From NCBI RefSeq assembly GCF_037392515.1, contig NC_090291.1, positions 34,557,001-34,621,000 of the forward strand: a DNA stretch of 64,000 nucleotides, in the 5' to 3' direction. The notes under the pieces are model-generated. The model was given only the letters and a program-made list of their open reading frames with translations. It did no database searches and had not been told where the DNA came from. This document shows, in pieces, positions 1 through 22,132 of this stretch. Made by a program: the position numbers and the translations under genes. Numbering within the stretch: position 1 is the stretch's first letter; each line of letters opens with the position of its first letter. Source of the stretch: Haliotis asinina (lineage: Eukaryota; Mollusca; Gastropoda; Lepetellida; Haliotidae).

Positions 1-110
1 CAGTTAGGTAGTATGACGTAAAAGTGCTCGCTCGTCAGGCATCATGACCGGTTTCAGTTCCATAACTAGATGCAAAACGTTTCCCTCTGTCCTCTTTGTT
101 CAGTAGTAAT
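1..110 (+). mobile_element. SINE family B head-like fragment
   Basis: AAAAGTGCTCGCTCGTCAGG followed by GGTTTCAGTTCC resembles the tRNA-like head of family B, and a similar piece occurs at about 34868-34930. It is cut by the window start or truncated. Confidence 0.4.
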
Positions 111-800
111 CATATTTTAATTTAGGTTCTCTGCCCCAATGGTTTGGCACACTATGATTATTTGGTCAGACGGTCAGTCAGGGAGACTATACAGATTAGC
201 CCTGGTCAGATTCACACACCTGGTGACAACATAATGGCGTTGAGCGTCCAGAGCATCCTTATTGTTTTTGGTTTTTTCTTCTTTCTTTTTTTTAAAATAA
301 ATATCATAACTACATGGTTTGTACAACAGATGACGGGAAACGAAATCACTTTGCTATCCGCCCAATGAAAATATCTTCAAAAATGACCATGCCATGCCCA
401 CAAACGAATGAAAGACAACTCAGAGATTCGGATAAAAATTGCGTGTATTTCCAGACTGGTGTGTAATCTACCTGCAGAACATACGGTGTTTATTATTATA
501 TGTAAAGGCGTTGGGGTTACTCACTTTTTTTCACGAGTGTTTCAATGGTCATTTAATAAACTTTCCGGGATGAAAGGGTGCGTGGGTGGTGTGCGTCCCT
601 GCACCACCCCCTTCTGGAGCGGCCTGTGGTATTGATGGTGTCAGCCCGATCTGTCGACAAATGAAAATTATGATGTTGCTAATCGTCGACAGCGTGAAAA
701 CCCGGAATGTCGACATAGCTGGGTCAACAAACTGTGACGGTGTTAAGGAGAATGTTTGCTTAATGACTTAGTCAATCATGAGTAATTGAATAAAGGTAGT

Positions 801-944
801 CTTTTTAACAATTTGTAAGAGAATTAAGGTTGCAAACAGACTATTGCTTTGCGTTATTCGCTTATCGGGGGGAAATGAATTAACTTTGTCTTTTTAACAG
901 TTTGAAAGAGAATTACGGTTGCAAACAGACTGTTATTTTACTTT
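801..944. repeat. Direct duplication, two 55-base copies 89 bases apart
   Basis: CTTTTTAACAATTTGTAAGA (801 onward) recurs as CTTTTTAACAGTTTGAAAGA (890 onward). Both continue through GGTTGCAAACAGACT. Confidence 0.8.
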
Positions 945-1401
945 ATGAGAAAATGATGGAGTTTGGAGTTTCACATGTCACAAAACAAAAACAAAAATTC
1001 CACGAAAACTGATGTAAATTTGGGAGTAGTGGGATTATTGAAATCCTGTTGAGAACGTGTATCGCTTGGGTACATACAATAGATCAGGAAAATGTTGTTA
1101 TCACTGTTAAAATGGCAAATGCTATGGTGCGGGTTTCACTGACTGACAACATAAATGGAGGTCAGAATCTTTACCACAATGGATTCGTTGAGAAATCAGC
1201 AAAATGACAAGCTTCCTACACATTTTCTATACAACTAACTGAAAATCGTTCCTTCTATGACGTCATTGCAGGGCACTGGCGACAGAGTTACGTAACCTGT
1301 GTGGTTTCGTTGGCGGGCGAGAGAGAAGCAGGCGGCTTTTTAGCAACTTTTAGGCTATTTGTATTAATTAACCACAAGTTGTTGTTTTTTTAATTGTTTT
1401 T

Positions 1402-1448
<47 letters not shown>
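1402..1448. repeat. (TTG)n microsatellite
   Basis: About 15 uninterrupted TTG units. Confidence 0.97.
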
Positions 1449-1449
<1 letters not shown>

Positions 1450-1607
1450 TGTTTTGTTTTTAATTGTGTTCCGTTTATGACCAGAAGTCTTTCATATGCA
1501 GTGGTCAAAAGAGTACCAAAACATTCAGTTTATTTGTTCTTTAATTGGTTTGTTAATTGCGAGCACAATGGGCGTGAACTCACTCATGTAGAACATCATC
1601 TCCTTTC

Positions 1608-1663
1608 CCCGGACTGTCGACAAGTAATTTGGACGGATAGTTCGTTGTTGTCGACAGTCCGGG
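1608..1663. repeat. Perfect 16-base inverted repeat (hairpin)
   Basis: CCCGGACTGTCGACAA (1608-1623) and its exact reverse complement (1648-1663) are separated by 24 bases. Confidence 0.9.
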
Positions 1664-1852
1664 TATAAACCGTCTTGATTATAGCCAAATTAGCCAACTT
1701 TGCAACTTCGGTCCCCAACGTAGGCTACGGACTGGCGGGTAACCCCCATTACAACCCAGGGAATTCCCATTTTGCTCACATGGATCGTCATGCACAAAAA
1801 ATTTGGGTCACGTTTGTGCCTTCATATCGGATCGTCCAAACATCTCTGCCAC

Positions 1853-2091
1853 TGAGTGAGTGAGTTTAGTTTTACGCCGCAGTCTGTAAATAATCGAGTC
1901 TGGACCAGACAATCCAGTAACCAACAACATGACTGTCGATCTGCGCAATTAAGAACCGATGACATGTGTCAACCAAGTCAGCGAGGCTGACCACCCGATC
2001 CCGTTAGTCGCCTCTTACCACAAGCATAGTAGCCTTCTATGGCAAGCATGGGTTGGTGAAGGCCTATTCTACCCCGGGACCTTCACGGGTC
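1853..2091 (-). mobile_element. SINE family A copy
   Basis: Read from the plus strand: a (GTGA)n tail remnant, then TTTAGTTTTACGCCGC, TCTGTAAATAATCGAGTCTG, CCCGATCCCGTTAGTCGCC and CCCCGGGACCTTCACGGG. A short internal block (GCAATATTCCAGC region) is missing. Confidence 0.85.
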
Positions 2092-4112
2092 CACTACCAC
2101 TGAACTTAGTGCCAGTACAGATAGAGAATATTTCAACGACTTCCCTTGAAATACCGTATTTATTAACCGAGTGAATGGTTTGGTATCTAACGAGGGAGAG
2201 CGAGTTTCATAAACATGGTATTACACGGGAGGTACCTGTAATTTAGCATTTTATTTATTGCTCACCCAACATTAGAAAAATAACAGGGAGCAAAGTAGAT
2301 CTACTTCTTTTCTAAGAACTCAACGTGTGGGGAGTCTCGGGATTCAACTTTTCGCGAGGCAAGCAAGGTCTAATACAACTGTGACAGAGGTATTAGCATT
2401 GTGACGTCATAACTGTAAACCTGTTTGACGTCATACGTGCGTCATCACGCTATGTTGTTACACAATGTATAATAACATCGTAAAATTATTATCAAGTGAT
2501 ATCTTTACGGGTGAGTAATAAACATTAATGACGTCAATGGACCTCGTGTTATGCTAAGTTATCAATGCGCCAGAGCGTGATAAGTCTATAGTCAATGGTT
2601 ACATTAAATTGGTATGAATGACGTCATACTGCAAGGGACATAAGCCATACATGGTGTATTTATCATGTAAACATGTTCTCAGGGTGCCAGTTTTACGAAT
2701 GATTTTAGCATGCAACACAGCTGCAACGTGAAACGCCCACATCGTAAAGATTTGCAGTCGCATGCAACTAGTAGCAAACCGAGTTGTAAGACTATGGATT
2801 TGTCGTGGGTTCCCCACACACGTCGTGAACTTTCGACCAATCAAATCACTTCGATTATTGTCCGCCTCAGAGTGACGTCCACTTTGATAAGTTGGCATCA
2901 TGTCGGAGACACGACTGAAAACATGTCCACGATGTGCTGTTCGGGGCGCAAGCGCTCTTGCGAGCAAAACACTCCAGTTTATTGTGGCAAAAAGTATTCT
3001 AGATAAAAGTGAAAAATATCGATCAATTTAATACCAAAGCTACATGTTATCTATATTAATATTGTTCTGGCTGTGAAACTACAAGGCGAACAGTGACAAA
3101 ATAGGATTATTTTTAACATCACCTTTATGCTCTATTGTGTTCAGTGATTGCCTGCATCTATTTTCTTATCTTATGTGAAATAATTGTTATGAAACCTTTC
3201 TCAAAATACCCCACAGCTGTGAAAATTTATCCCGTGATGTGATAAAAACATTACTCTTACCCTTGCACATTATGAAAACGGATCAACTACATCTTTATTC
3301 ATCTGCATTTGTTGACGAAAAGTTTCCGAATCAAAACGACTCGTTTACGTGTACAAGAAATGTTTTGAAAAAAGTCAATTATTTGATCTATTTTCCTTCA
3401 TGTGTACGATTTCGGATAATTAGTTGTAGTTTGTTAAAAACTTGTTAGTGTAACTGCATGTTTATTTCGCATTGTTCTCCCGTTGGTTTTTGTTTTGTTT
3501 TTTTGTTTTTGCTATTAGTAACATATAACATGACCATCCAGGGATATCTCATTCCATTCATAACGACATTTCATGTAATGTTCTATTGTGTCGGAATCTG
3601 TTTTGCAAGGAGTGAGTGAGTGAGTTCTATTTAACGTCACATCGGCAATATTTCAGCCATATCGTGATGAGTTTTCGCAAAGGAAACCTTGGAAGCTGTT
3701 GAACTGAATTTCAAATTTCCACATTTATCCACATGCGGAGTAATTTTCACGACAATGATCATTACACCATGAAAGGAATATTCTGTTGACGATTTAGTCA
3801 ATAGAACTGGGAACACTGTTTATAAATGGCACGCACTAAGAACCTTTAAAAACTACTCACGTTTAACACTATTGGATATAAAATGACAGTATAGTAAGGC
3901 AAGGGAGGATACAGCTTTTGGAGAAAGGAGGGGTTGGGGTGCACACTCTTGAAAAAGGGGGTGCACGCGTCACACACAAGGTGGTGGGGGTGGGGGGAGG
4001 GAATGCGCACTCTTGCACCACCACCCTGCACCACCTCACCGTGTCCCACCCGCTGGATCAGCTTATGTGGGGTTTTACGTGGTAAGAAATAATTACGACA
4101 GTGAGCCTCTGA

Positions 4113-4486
4113 GTGAGTGACTTTAGTTTTACGCCGCACTCAGCAATATTCCAGCTATATGGTGGCGGTCTGTAAATAATCGAGTCTGGACCAGACAATC
4201 CAATGATCAACGACATGAGTATCAAGCTTGGGGGTGTGCATGTGCACTTGTGTGTATCTGCATGTATGAGTGAGTGAGTTTAGTTTTTTGCCGCACTCAG
4301 CAAGATATTCCAGCTTTATGGCGGCGGTCTGTAAATAAGTGAGTCTGGACCAGACAATCCAGTAACCAACAACATGAGCATCGATCTGCGCAACTGAGAA
4401 CCAATGACATGAGTCAACCAAGTCAGCAAGCCTGACCACCCGATCCCGTTAGTCGCCTCTTACGACAAGCATAGTCGCCTTTTATG
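4113..4486 (-). mobile_element. Composite of two SINE family A copies
   Basis: A partial family A copy (4113-4219) is followed by a second, longer copy (4268-4486) in the same orientation. The pair is bracketed by a 12-base direct repeat with one mismatch (4101-4112 and 4487-4498). Confidence 0.75.
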
Positions 4487-5274
4487 GTGACCCTCTGAAG
4501 CCTTTGTAACTCAGAAGGATATGCTCGAAGAATAACGTTTTACTGGCATTCGCCTTCCTTCTGCTAGGCGTCAGCTTTTTCTTCTGAGTTTGGTTTAGAG
4601 TTCATATCCTCAAAGACAGGGACTTTCTAGAAGTACAACAAACAAATTCACAGAATCTGATCACAACAGACATTGGCTACACAAAAAGCTTCCCAATAAT
4701 ACTAAATTCATCTCTCTCTTATGCAAAGGTCCAGACAGTTTAACAACATATACTACGTATTACCAAGATGCGTCCGGGGATTGAACCACCTCCTCCCTTC
4801 AAACTGATGCTCTTTGCATTGGACTAAAGCGATCGCCTCTTTTAAAATACGCGCGAGTGGAATTATATCAAATCAGTCTTACAGACGCCTGTGATGATCC
4901 TTGTTATGATTGGTCTTCAGCAACCATGACCATTTGTGGCACAGATCCATCTAGGAAGTGACGTCATGACATGACGTACACCAGTTTGACAACTTAGCGA
5001 CACGTGTATTTCGCAAACAAATCAAAATAAACCAGGTTTATATACCTGAGATGAATATCTGCGACTGGCAAAACTATTTGGAACTATGGGCACCACTCTT
5101 CGGGAGGAGCTGTACGGCAACACCTCAGCACGGTGTAGTCAGGATCGAATTTCACATGGTCAGTGCGTTAACCACATTTTGTGAATACAATATTTTTAAG
5201 TCTCAGACAGCCACAATCAATAATAGTTCGATAATAGGCTATCACACCGCCTGACACCTGTACACACCAATTAG

Positions 5275-5403
5275 AGTTTAGTTTTATGCTGTCATAGTAG
5301 TATTCCAGCAATATCATGGCTGGGGACACCAGAATGGGCTTTACCTATTGTGCCAATGTGGCGAATTGAATCTAACAATTGTAACGCTAGGCGACCCCAT
5401 TGC
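5275..5403 (-). mobile_element. SINE family B copy, diverged
   Basis: TTTAGTTTTATGCTGTC, TATTCCAGCAATATCATGGC and GGGGACACCAGAATGGGC match the tail and body. The head is degenerate. Confidence 0.7.
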
Positions 5404-5448
5404 CCTCACACCAATCAGAGAACTGATTCAAACAATCAGGAAACTGTA

Positions 5449-5603
5449 GTGAGTGAGTGACTCAGTGGGTTTGGGCTAACCCTGCCATTATCAGTATTCC
5501 AGCAATATCACAGCACTGTACATCAGAAATGGGCTTCACACATTATATGCTATTCCGTGTGATGAACGAACGCATTCAAATCGAGGTTACCCCACCATCC
5601 CTC
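5449..5603 (-). mobile_element. SINE family B copy, diverged
   Basis: GTGAGTGAGTGACTCAG, TATTCCAGCAATATCACAGC, GGGCTTCACACATT and GAGGTTACCCCACCATCCC follow the family B order. Confidence 0.7.
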
Positions 5604-5674
5604 AGAAAATTGGAAATCAGTCTACCCTAGAAGAGCTAAACTTAGGACTGAACATTAACACAAACACATACAGC

Positions 5675-8600
5675 AATGTATCAGCATGAAATGTTTATTG
5701 AATTAAAATTTACATAAATGATCTACATGGCTGTACTGTCAGTTCAAACCAGTTTAACTTAAGTGATCTATTTATTGCACTTTTTATGCTTCTGAGGTAC
5801 AAAACATCAAATGGCTAGAACTACCACATTCATTCTTTAGGAACCGGTCCAATCAATCCGATGATTCAAATAGCCATTTCTATGACAATTACACAACTTC
5901 TGTAACAAATTATAAAGATAGAAATACAGGATGTCAGTCAATTTCGCTGTACCAGCACTGCAGCACTGAAAAGGCTAACTGTTCAGGGGGCCTAACTATG
6001 GACTTAATTTTGGACCCAAATATATTTCCTTTAACAATTATTACATCAACATACCACCCACTAATTGAGAAAAAACATCTATGTGGAGACTTCACAAGAT
6101 TTGAAATGCATATCTCCTCACAATCCACCTTGCCAATGAAATTCTGGTTACAAGTTTAAAATCCACAGATTCTAAAGCTGTCCTCTACTCTACTACACTA
6201 AGTGAAGAACTATCAATACTGAGTGAACAAGTATTATTTTACTAGATATTTATCTTTGACATGTTTAACTACAGGGCAAGTTATTTCTTGTAATTGGATT
6301 TACAAAGCCATTTCTACAGATTAATTAGACAACTTCTTTTCAGGACAGGTGGAATTAATGTCAAGCTATGGACACTAATATGGCATGATCCCGATTTTGA
6401 GGTGACCGGGCAGACATGGTATGGTTTGTATTGCAGTACAAGGCCTTTGGTTTGGTTCATTTCGGTTTGGTATATGACATATGATCTTAATGCAGAATAA
6501 TGACAAGAATCAAAGCTTATATTGTATAATAAAAATGGAAAAAATGCCCATCATCTGTTATAGTTTGAATGAACAAAATTGTCATTTTATGACCAACAGA
6601 AATCAGACAGGAAAACCTAAAATATTGAATTTTTGGACAGCACTTCGCATTACAAACCAAAGGCGAAATACTGTGGTTCTGCTAATACCGAGCATACCAT
6701 TTCACCCATTCTGATTCCACGTCCAGTGCCCAAGTATTCAAAATTAAAGGGATCATGGGGTCCTTAGGCTGTTCAACCATGTGAATCTGACACCCTCTCA
6801 ATGTTTAACATTGGTGTCATATATAAGGTCCCACAGATAGCATGGTTAACTTGGACCACTGTAAATTACGTAACGACAAGCACTGGAGGGCTTAGTATAC
6901 TATTTCCGTATTTCTAATGACAATACATGTCATGATGGACAACTGGAAACTGCTTTCCTCCATCCTGTACATTTGAATGAAACATTTGTGACTTGCTGAC
7001 ATATCTTGTGTTTTTTTTAAAAGTCATTTCTGAATGCCTGGTCATGCTATACAAAATTCATGTAGTTTTCAACATATTGAACAAGTGAATAGGTAAAAAG
7101 CAATCCTCTGATGTATTTTTCAGTAAAAATCACTGATTTGATCAACGGGTTAATAAAAGAACGTTCCTAGTTCCCAAATGTTTTTCATTAAAGCAATAAA
7201 GAGATTTACAACAGATACATAACCTACGTAATGTTTCATTGTAATTCATTTCATTTAATTATTTTACAAACCATCAAATTGTTGTTCTCAAGTACTGAAC
7301 ATTCTTGATATTATTTTCCAATTAGCAAGCGCAATTTAGCACATAAGGAAAGATGTTTTATTCAAATAATTTCCTGGACCAAACCTGATATATGTTTAGT
7401 ATATTTAGCTAATTTAATCAAATAATATATATTTGTAAAACAACCAAAAATGAAATGGCCTACTTAACCATTAACATAAAATTTGCTGTTTTAAAAGAGA
7501 TTATGATTTAATGAAATCCTGCTGAAAGTTCATTTCATCCACCTAAAATAGATAAGGACAATTCAATGAACACTGATTTTAAAATGGTACATAAAAATCC
7601 AATTAAATTATTTTTCCTTTCCAAAACATTCTCAAATTTATATTTTTTGAATGTCCAAATACATGTCTGGTAGAGTAAGCTGATATAAATCAATCCTTAT
7701 TTACCTTTGTGAAACTAACAAGAATACAACAGTGAGCATTACCTGGCTAACTGCTGTTAAATTTAGGATAACATGTTAAAATAAATCAACATCTCATCAA
7801 AATTAAAATCATAAAAAAACTTTTTTTGGTGACAGAAGCTAACAGATAGAAAGACAAAACAATAGACAGTGAAGACAGAAATAGACAGAGAAAATACTGA
7901 TTCAACATTCAAAAACACAAGATCATTTTTTATATGTACATAAAATGCTTTTTTTGACTTATGTCATTTTCAATTTTTTTTTTGGGTTGTCAACAATATA
8001 TACATCAAGATGCATGATACTTTATACATTTGTATATATTATTTACATTACTGCATAGCAGTTCACTCATCCTGGGCACAGCATAGGGGGGAGGGGGGGG
8101 AGGAGGTGGGGGGAAAAAGAGAGGATGGGGAGATACTCTGCAAGGTCAGGGGAGGGTGTGCATGGGACTTGGGAAAACAAGATAGACATGGCATATTTTA
8201 ACAAGGCAAAAATATCATACTGATAATTCACATGTAAGTTTCAAATACACCTGAAAATATTCCTGTGAATATCGGTTTGAATATATTCATGAAGTGATTT
8301 CCAAATCCCTTTCATTTGAAACCATTCATATACATGCATAATTTTCACATACAGAGCAAAATAGAATACACTTGTTCAATTAACTCAAATTAATAGAGGA
8401 GTACACATAAATAATAAAGACAAGACTAAATATACGGACAAGGTTTGGATTTCTTTACAGTGTTATGGAAATACATATGGAATTTTTATAGATTCCTGAA
8501 GATGTTCATGAACAGTGAAAGATTCTGAACAAGCAAGTTGTTAGTGCAAGATAAACTGAGTTACTACAAGCAAATCAATTTTCTCAATTCCAATCATCAT

Positions 8601-10699
8601 TTGATTCAAGTAATTGAAACATTTTACTTGTCTCCTCAATCTATTTCACAACTTGTATATCAACTTAAAAGTTTCAGAATCTTTAACAATTTTTGGACGT
8701 ATGTTCAAACTCAAAAGAAGGAGGCATTACTTCTGGCAAAGACAGAAAGATTCACCGATGAACCCACCCAGGATATTTACATATGAAAGCTATCCAATTT
8801 GAATATAAGTAAACTAAATCTAAGTAACATAATATTGTAACCAGATTTGAAAGTGTTGAGATGCCTCAAGTGAACACTCAGACAAACCAAATTTAGGCTC
8901 TTTTCAGACAGCATGTCATCAAAGCCTAATGATTGTCTTTCATGAACACTTGGAATAGCATCAAACCAATATTTTACACACTTGTGAAAGAGGAAAGGCT
9001 CATAGAATTAATGAATTATCTTTGGTTATCAAATGTCATGCGGAAATATATTACAAATGCAATAATTTGATGCACTTTAAAAATGGCTTATTTCCTGTCC
9101 ACAAGGAACAGGAGTGTGATATGTCTTACGCCAGTGTGCATTCGTCAATATTAACAGGTGAAAAGAGGAACTGATATCAGTCCTATGATTATGATTTTGA
9201 GTTTTCTATTATATATAACACCCAGAACTGTGAACCTGGAAATACGCAAACAAAAACAAAAATCCTTCTGTGCACGACTGTAATTTACAATACCCCCCAG
9301 AGAGATTAAAACATTTATGGACTATTTTCTTAACATCTGACATTACAAACAAAACAATGAACAAAAATATATTGTTTAAAATTGAAATAACAGATCAGCA
9401 TTTTTTTTTTTACATTTTAGTCAAATAAACGCTACAATTGATCTTGATGAAATAAAACATAAGTAAACAAAGTATTCCTGATGTTTTGACTGCAGGATAA
9501 CCTGATTAATACAGTTTTGATTAAGTTCTTCTGTGACCTGTGTTCCTGGGTGTAATAAATAGTGCTCCATCAATGTGCAACCACACAGTTATCATCAAAC
9601 CGAGTTGTGCAATAACCACCAACGACAGAGAAAGTTACAATCAGATCTTTTGAAAAATTCAATGTCATTTTCTCAGTGTTGTCTATCATTTGTACCTGAT
9701 CAAATCATAGCACTTATCTAAATACATATTCACTTATGTTTCAACTGGAAAATTTCATAGATATATGCAAAAGGGAGACACATGTGTCAAGTGAGATCAC
9801 CATGGGAATGTCATTACCAAAGCTGATTTTAACCATAGAAAAGAATCTTGCCTTAATCAGTTATTTAAAACTCTAATTATCTCATCATACTGATAGCAAG
9901 CAAAAAGATGCATAAGCATTTTTTCTCGAAAATACAGCTGATATCAATTCTTGGGGTTCACAAATGCAACAGTGAGCCCACCTGTATTAACATCTGAAAA
10001 CGAACTTTCCACATTCAGATCCGAATGGACATACTGTATTAGCACACATCTAAATGACAACACAATATGTCGACGTTCAATGAGAGAACATGATAAGATC
10101 CATGATTTTTCAGGAATTTCTGTCAGGATGCTGTACCTTGTCCATGGTTACAGTGTGGAAATATCAAAAGAGAGGCTTGACATTTGGCTGAGACTGCACC
10201 CCAGACTAGAAAGTAGAAACAATCACATAACCAGACAATGGCTGCGTGTATCATTACGTTGGTCAATGTTGGCACTGACGAGAGAGGACAGAAGTTCGAA
10301 GATAAGGTGCACCAATTCAAAAAGCCAAGGTTTGCGGATACAATCATGAGAGGGCAATGGATTGCCAGCCAATGAGATTCCAGCATTGCAGGTCTAATCG
10401 GACAAACCTCGGGCTGCCATTTCTGTTGGTGCAGTAGATCACAGTTCCCATGTCAGAGTATTTACATCAACGCACAGTAAGCACGTCTCCACACGAACAG
10501 GCACTCACTCAGGGTAGGCAGGCAGACGGCCATCCCACTGACCTCACTCACACATCATAAAAAATATACAAGATATACAATGTCGCAAATGCACAGAGAC
10601 AGTGAAAAGGATCCAACCAATCAGAAGGCTCCACACATGCAGCTTAGCACACGTTCACTGGTGAAGTACCCACTCAGTCAGTAGCACATTTATCAACTA
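5675..10699 (-). other. Probable long 3' UTR of TENT4
   Basis: About 5 kb directly downstream of the TENT4 stop is AT-rich. I see no long ORF that looks coding and no copy of the SINEs that crowd the flanks (the nearest are at 5275-5603 and 12777). A minus-strand AATAAA lies at 5694-5699, where the repeat-free block ends, with another candidate near 5770. A G-rich run on the plus strand (about 8083-8170) would be a C-rich stretch in the transcript. The extent is inferred from composition and repeat absence; an earlier poly(A) site is possible. Confidence 0.4.
8083..8170 (+). repeat. G-rich run with G-quadruplex potential
   Basis: Several runs of four or more G within about 60 bases on the plus strand. 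It falls in the probable TENT4 3' UTR, so the transcript would carry the C-rich complement. Confidence 0.6.
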
Positions 10700-20362
<9,663 letters not shown>

Positions 20363-20560
20363 GCAATTTGAAAATGTGAAACCGCCCTGGAAACAGTACT
20401 CCCCGTTTCAGTCCCGAGACTCTGGATCGACCCTGGGGTAGATAGTAGGTTAGTCCGTCACCCAGCCGTGTTCAAATTTCCAGATGTGAAAGAAGCACTG
20501 CGCATGCGGTTTCGGGCGGTTTTGACAGGGGCCCGGACTGTGGATATTTAACCAACGCAC
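20363..20560 (-). promoter_or_regulatory. TENT4 5' flank with NRF1-like site
   Basis: The segment immediately upstream of the TENT4 ATG is visibly richer in CpG than its surroundings. It contains the near-palindrome TGCGCATGCG at 20499-20508, which fits the NRF1 binding consensus and is typical of housekeeping promoters. I see no TATA box. The transcription start is not determined. Confidence 0.5.
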
Positions 20561-22132
20561 ATGCTCGCGTGCCACGATCTGATCAAGCAAATCCCAAGCA
20601 TGTTGAGCAATCACTTCTCAGCCAATGTAAACTCACTCTTTCGCCCTGACACATCGGGAATAGCATGTCATTTAGACAATATGCAATCAGCCTGTACTGT
20701 TTTCATAGCAGCTAAGTTCTATTCCAACCAAAGCGAGTGATATGAAATTAAGTTAATGAAAGATCGCGTGGATGGTAATTAATACGTTTCAAATTGAGAT
20801 TCTCATTATAACGTTTGTCTCAGACCTAATTGAATAATAAGTCATAGTCTGTTAAAGTTTTCGTGATAACGCACATGTTAGTTTTTATGCGCATGACCAA
20901 ACAAAAGTACGAATTTCAACCCACGACGATTTTCTATAAATAGTTTCTTGGATGATCTCAGTATATGAAACACACCTATCTTTACTATTTTTATCTTATC
21001 TTAATAAATAAATAATCTTATGGTGGGTACAAATATACACATGAGTGATTTGTATGTGATTTCTGATATAAGTAAAGTGTGAATGGGATGCGTACATTTT
21101 GTATTTAAAAAGACATGGCGACCTTCTCAAATACTAGAAGCATGGAGGGAGCTTAAATAAGGTGACCGAAACTATAACGAACAAAAACTGGCAATTTGAT
21201 TGTCAAGTAGTTGGTCTGCAGTAACCGTTGTTTGTAATTCGGCGACTAATTTCATATTTAAATCGTATTGATAAAGTTTTGATGAACGTTGAACCAATCA
21301 ACCTTTTATTGTCCAGGTAAAACAGAAATGCTGCTTGGTATAATCAAGCGTTACAATTCCTGCCTGGCCTTAAACAATACAAACTGTGAAACTCCACATC
21401 TAAAAAACTGAAATAACGCACATCACACGACAGTTGATTGTGAACATTTTCACAAGTGCATTTGTGTATACTTTTTTCTGTAACCTGCACTGCGTTAATG
21501 AGAGAGTAAATTTGGGAATATTAGGACGAACCCCTAAAAGGTTTAGTGAATTGTATGTATATCCCAAAGCTGTTTGAATGTGGAATATTTATATTGAATG
21601 TATTCGTGTTATGTATATTATTTACATTATTTATATTCTTGTAATTGCAAATATTTAGCAGGACACGGAATGTGACGCTAATTTGCCCTTGTTATATAAC
21701 ACATACTTTGTCCTAATTGTCCCGATACCTGTAGTGAGTAGACAGTGTAATTAGAAACTGATCTCCGGAAGTACAGGTCTGTATTTCAAACACATCGCAA
21801 CACCTTTACGAGGATGCAGTTGTTAAAGCCCCAATCGAGGAGTCGTTACGTAACATGTTTGTTCAACGCCCTGTATCATGCAAGGTGTCATTTGTTGTGG
21901 GGGGTGTCATCTCATGCCGAGGACAGGAAATTTCAATGCTGCATATAGAAATTAATTCAAATTTTACTAAGGGCTTTGAAGTGATACACATTAACCTTAT
22001 CACTGTTGTTGTTCCACGTGTACTTATAAAGCTATCTATTTATCTGTTGTCGATCAAAATCTAAATGGGCGCCCTAACAATCATCACCCTAATTTGTATT
22101 TAATCTGATGTAGTAAAACATATATACTGTGA

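Larger units (their letters stand above)
111..5600. other. Intergenic, no gene seen
   Basis: I see no protein-like frame here. The contents are the repeats listed separately (duplication at 801, (TTG)n, hairpin at 1608, SINEs), a G-rich patch at about 3915-4030, and otherwise unremarkable AT-rich sequence. The longest frames (for example 2599-2967, minus) show no family resemblance. Confidence 0.6.

Noticed and set aside
2599-2967. 122-codon minus-strand frame with an opposing plus-strand frame
   Set aside because: No recognisable domain, no splice context and biased composition; taken as chance.
9951-10386. 132-codon plus and 87-codon minus frames near the TENT4 stop
   Set aside because: They lie in the probable TENT4 3' UTR and neither resembles a known family.
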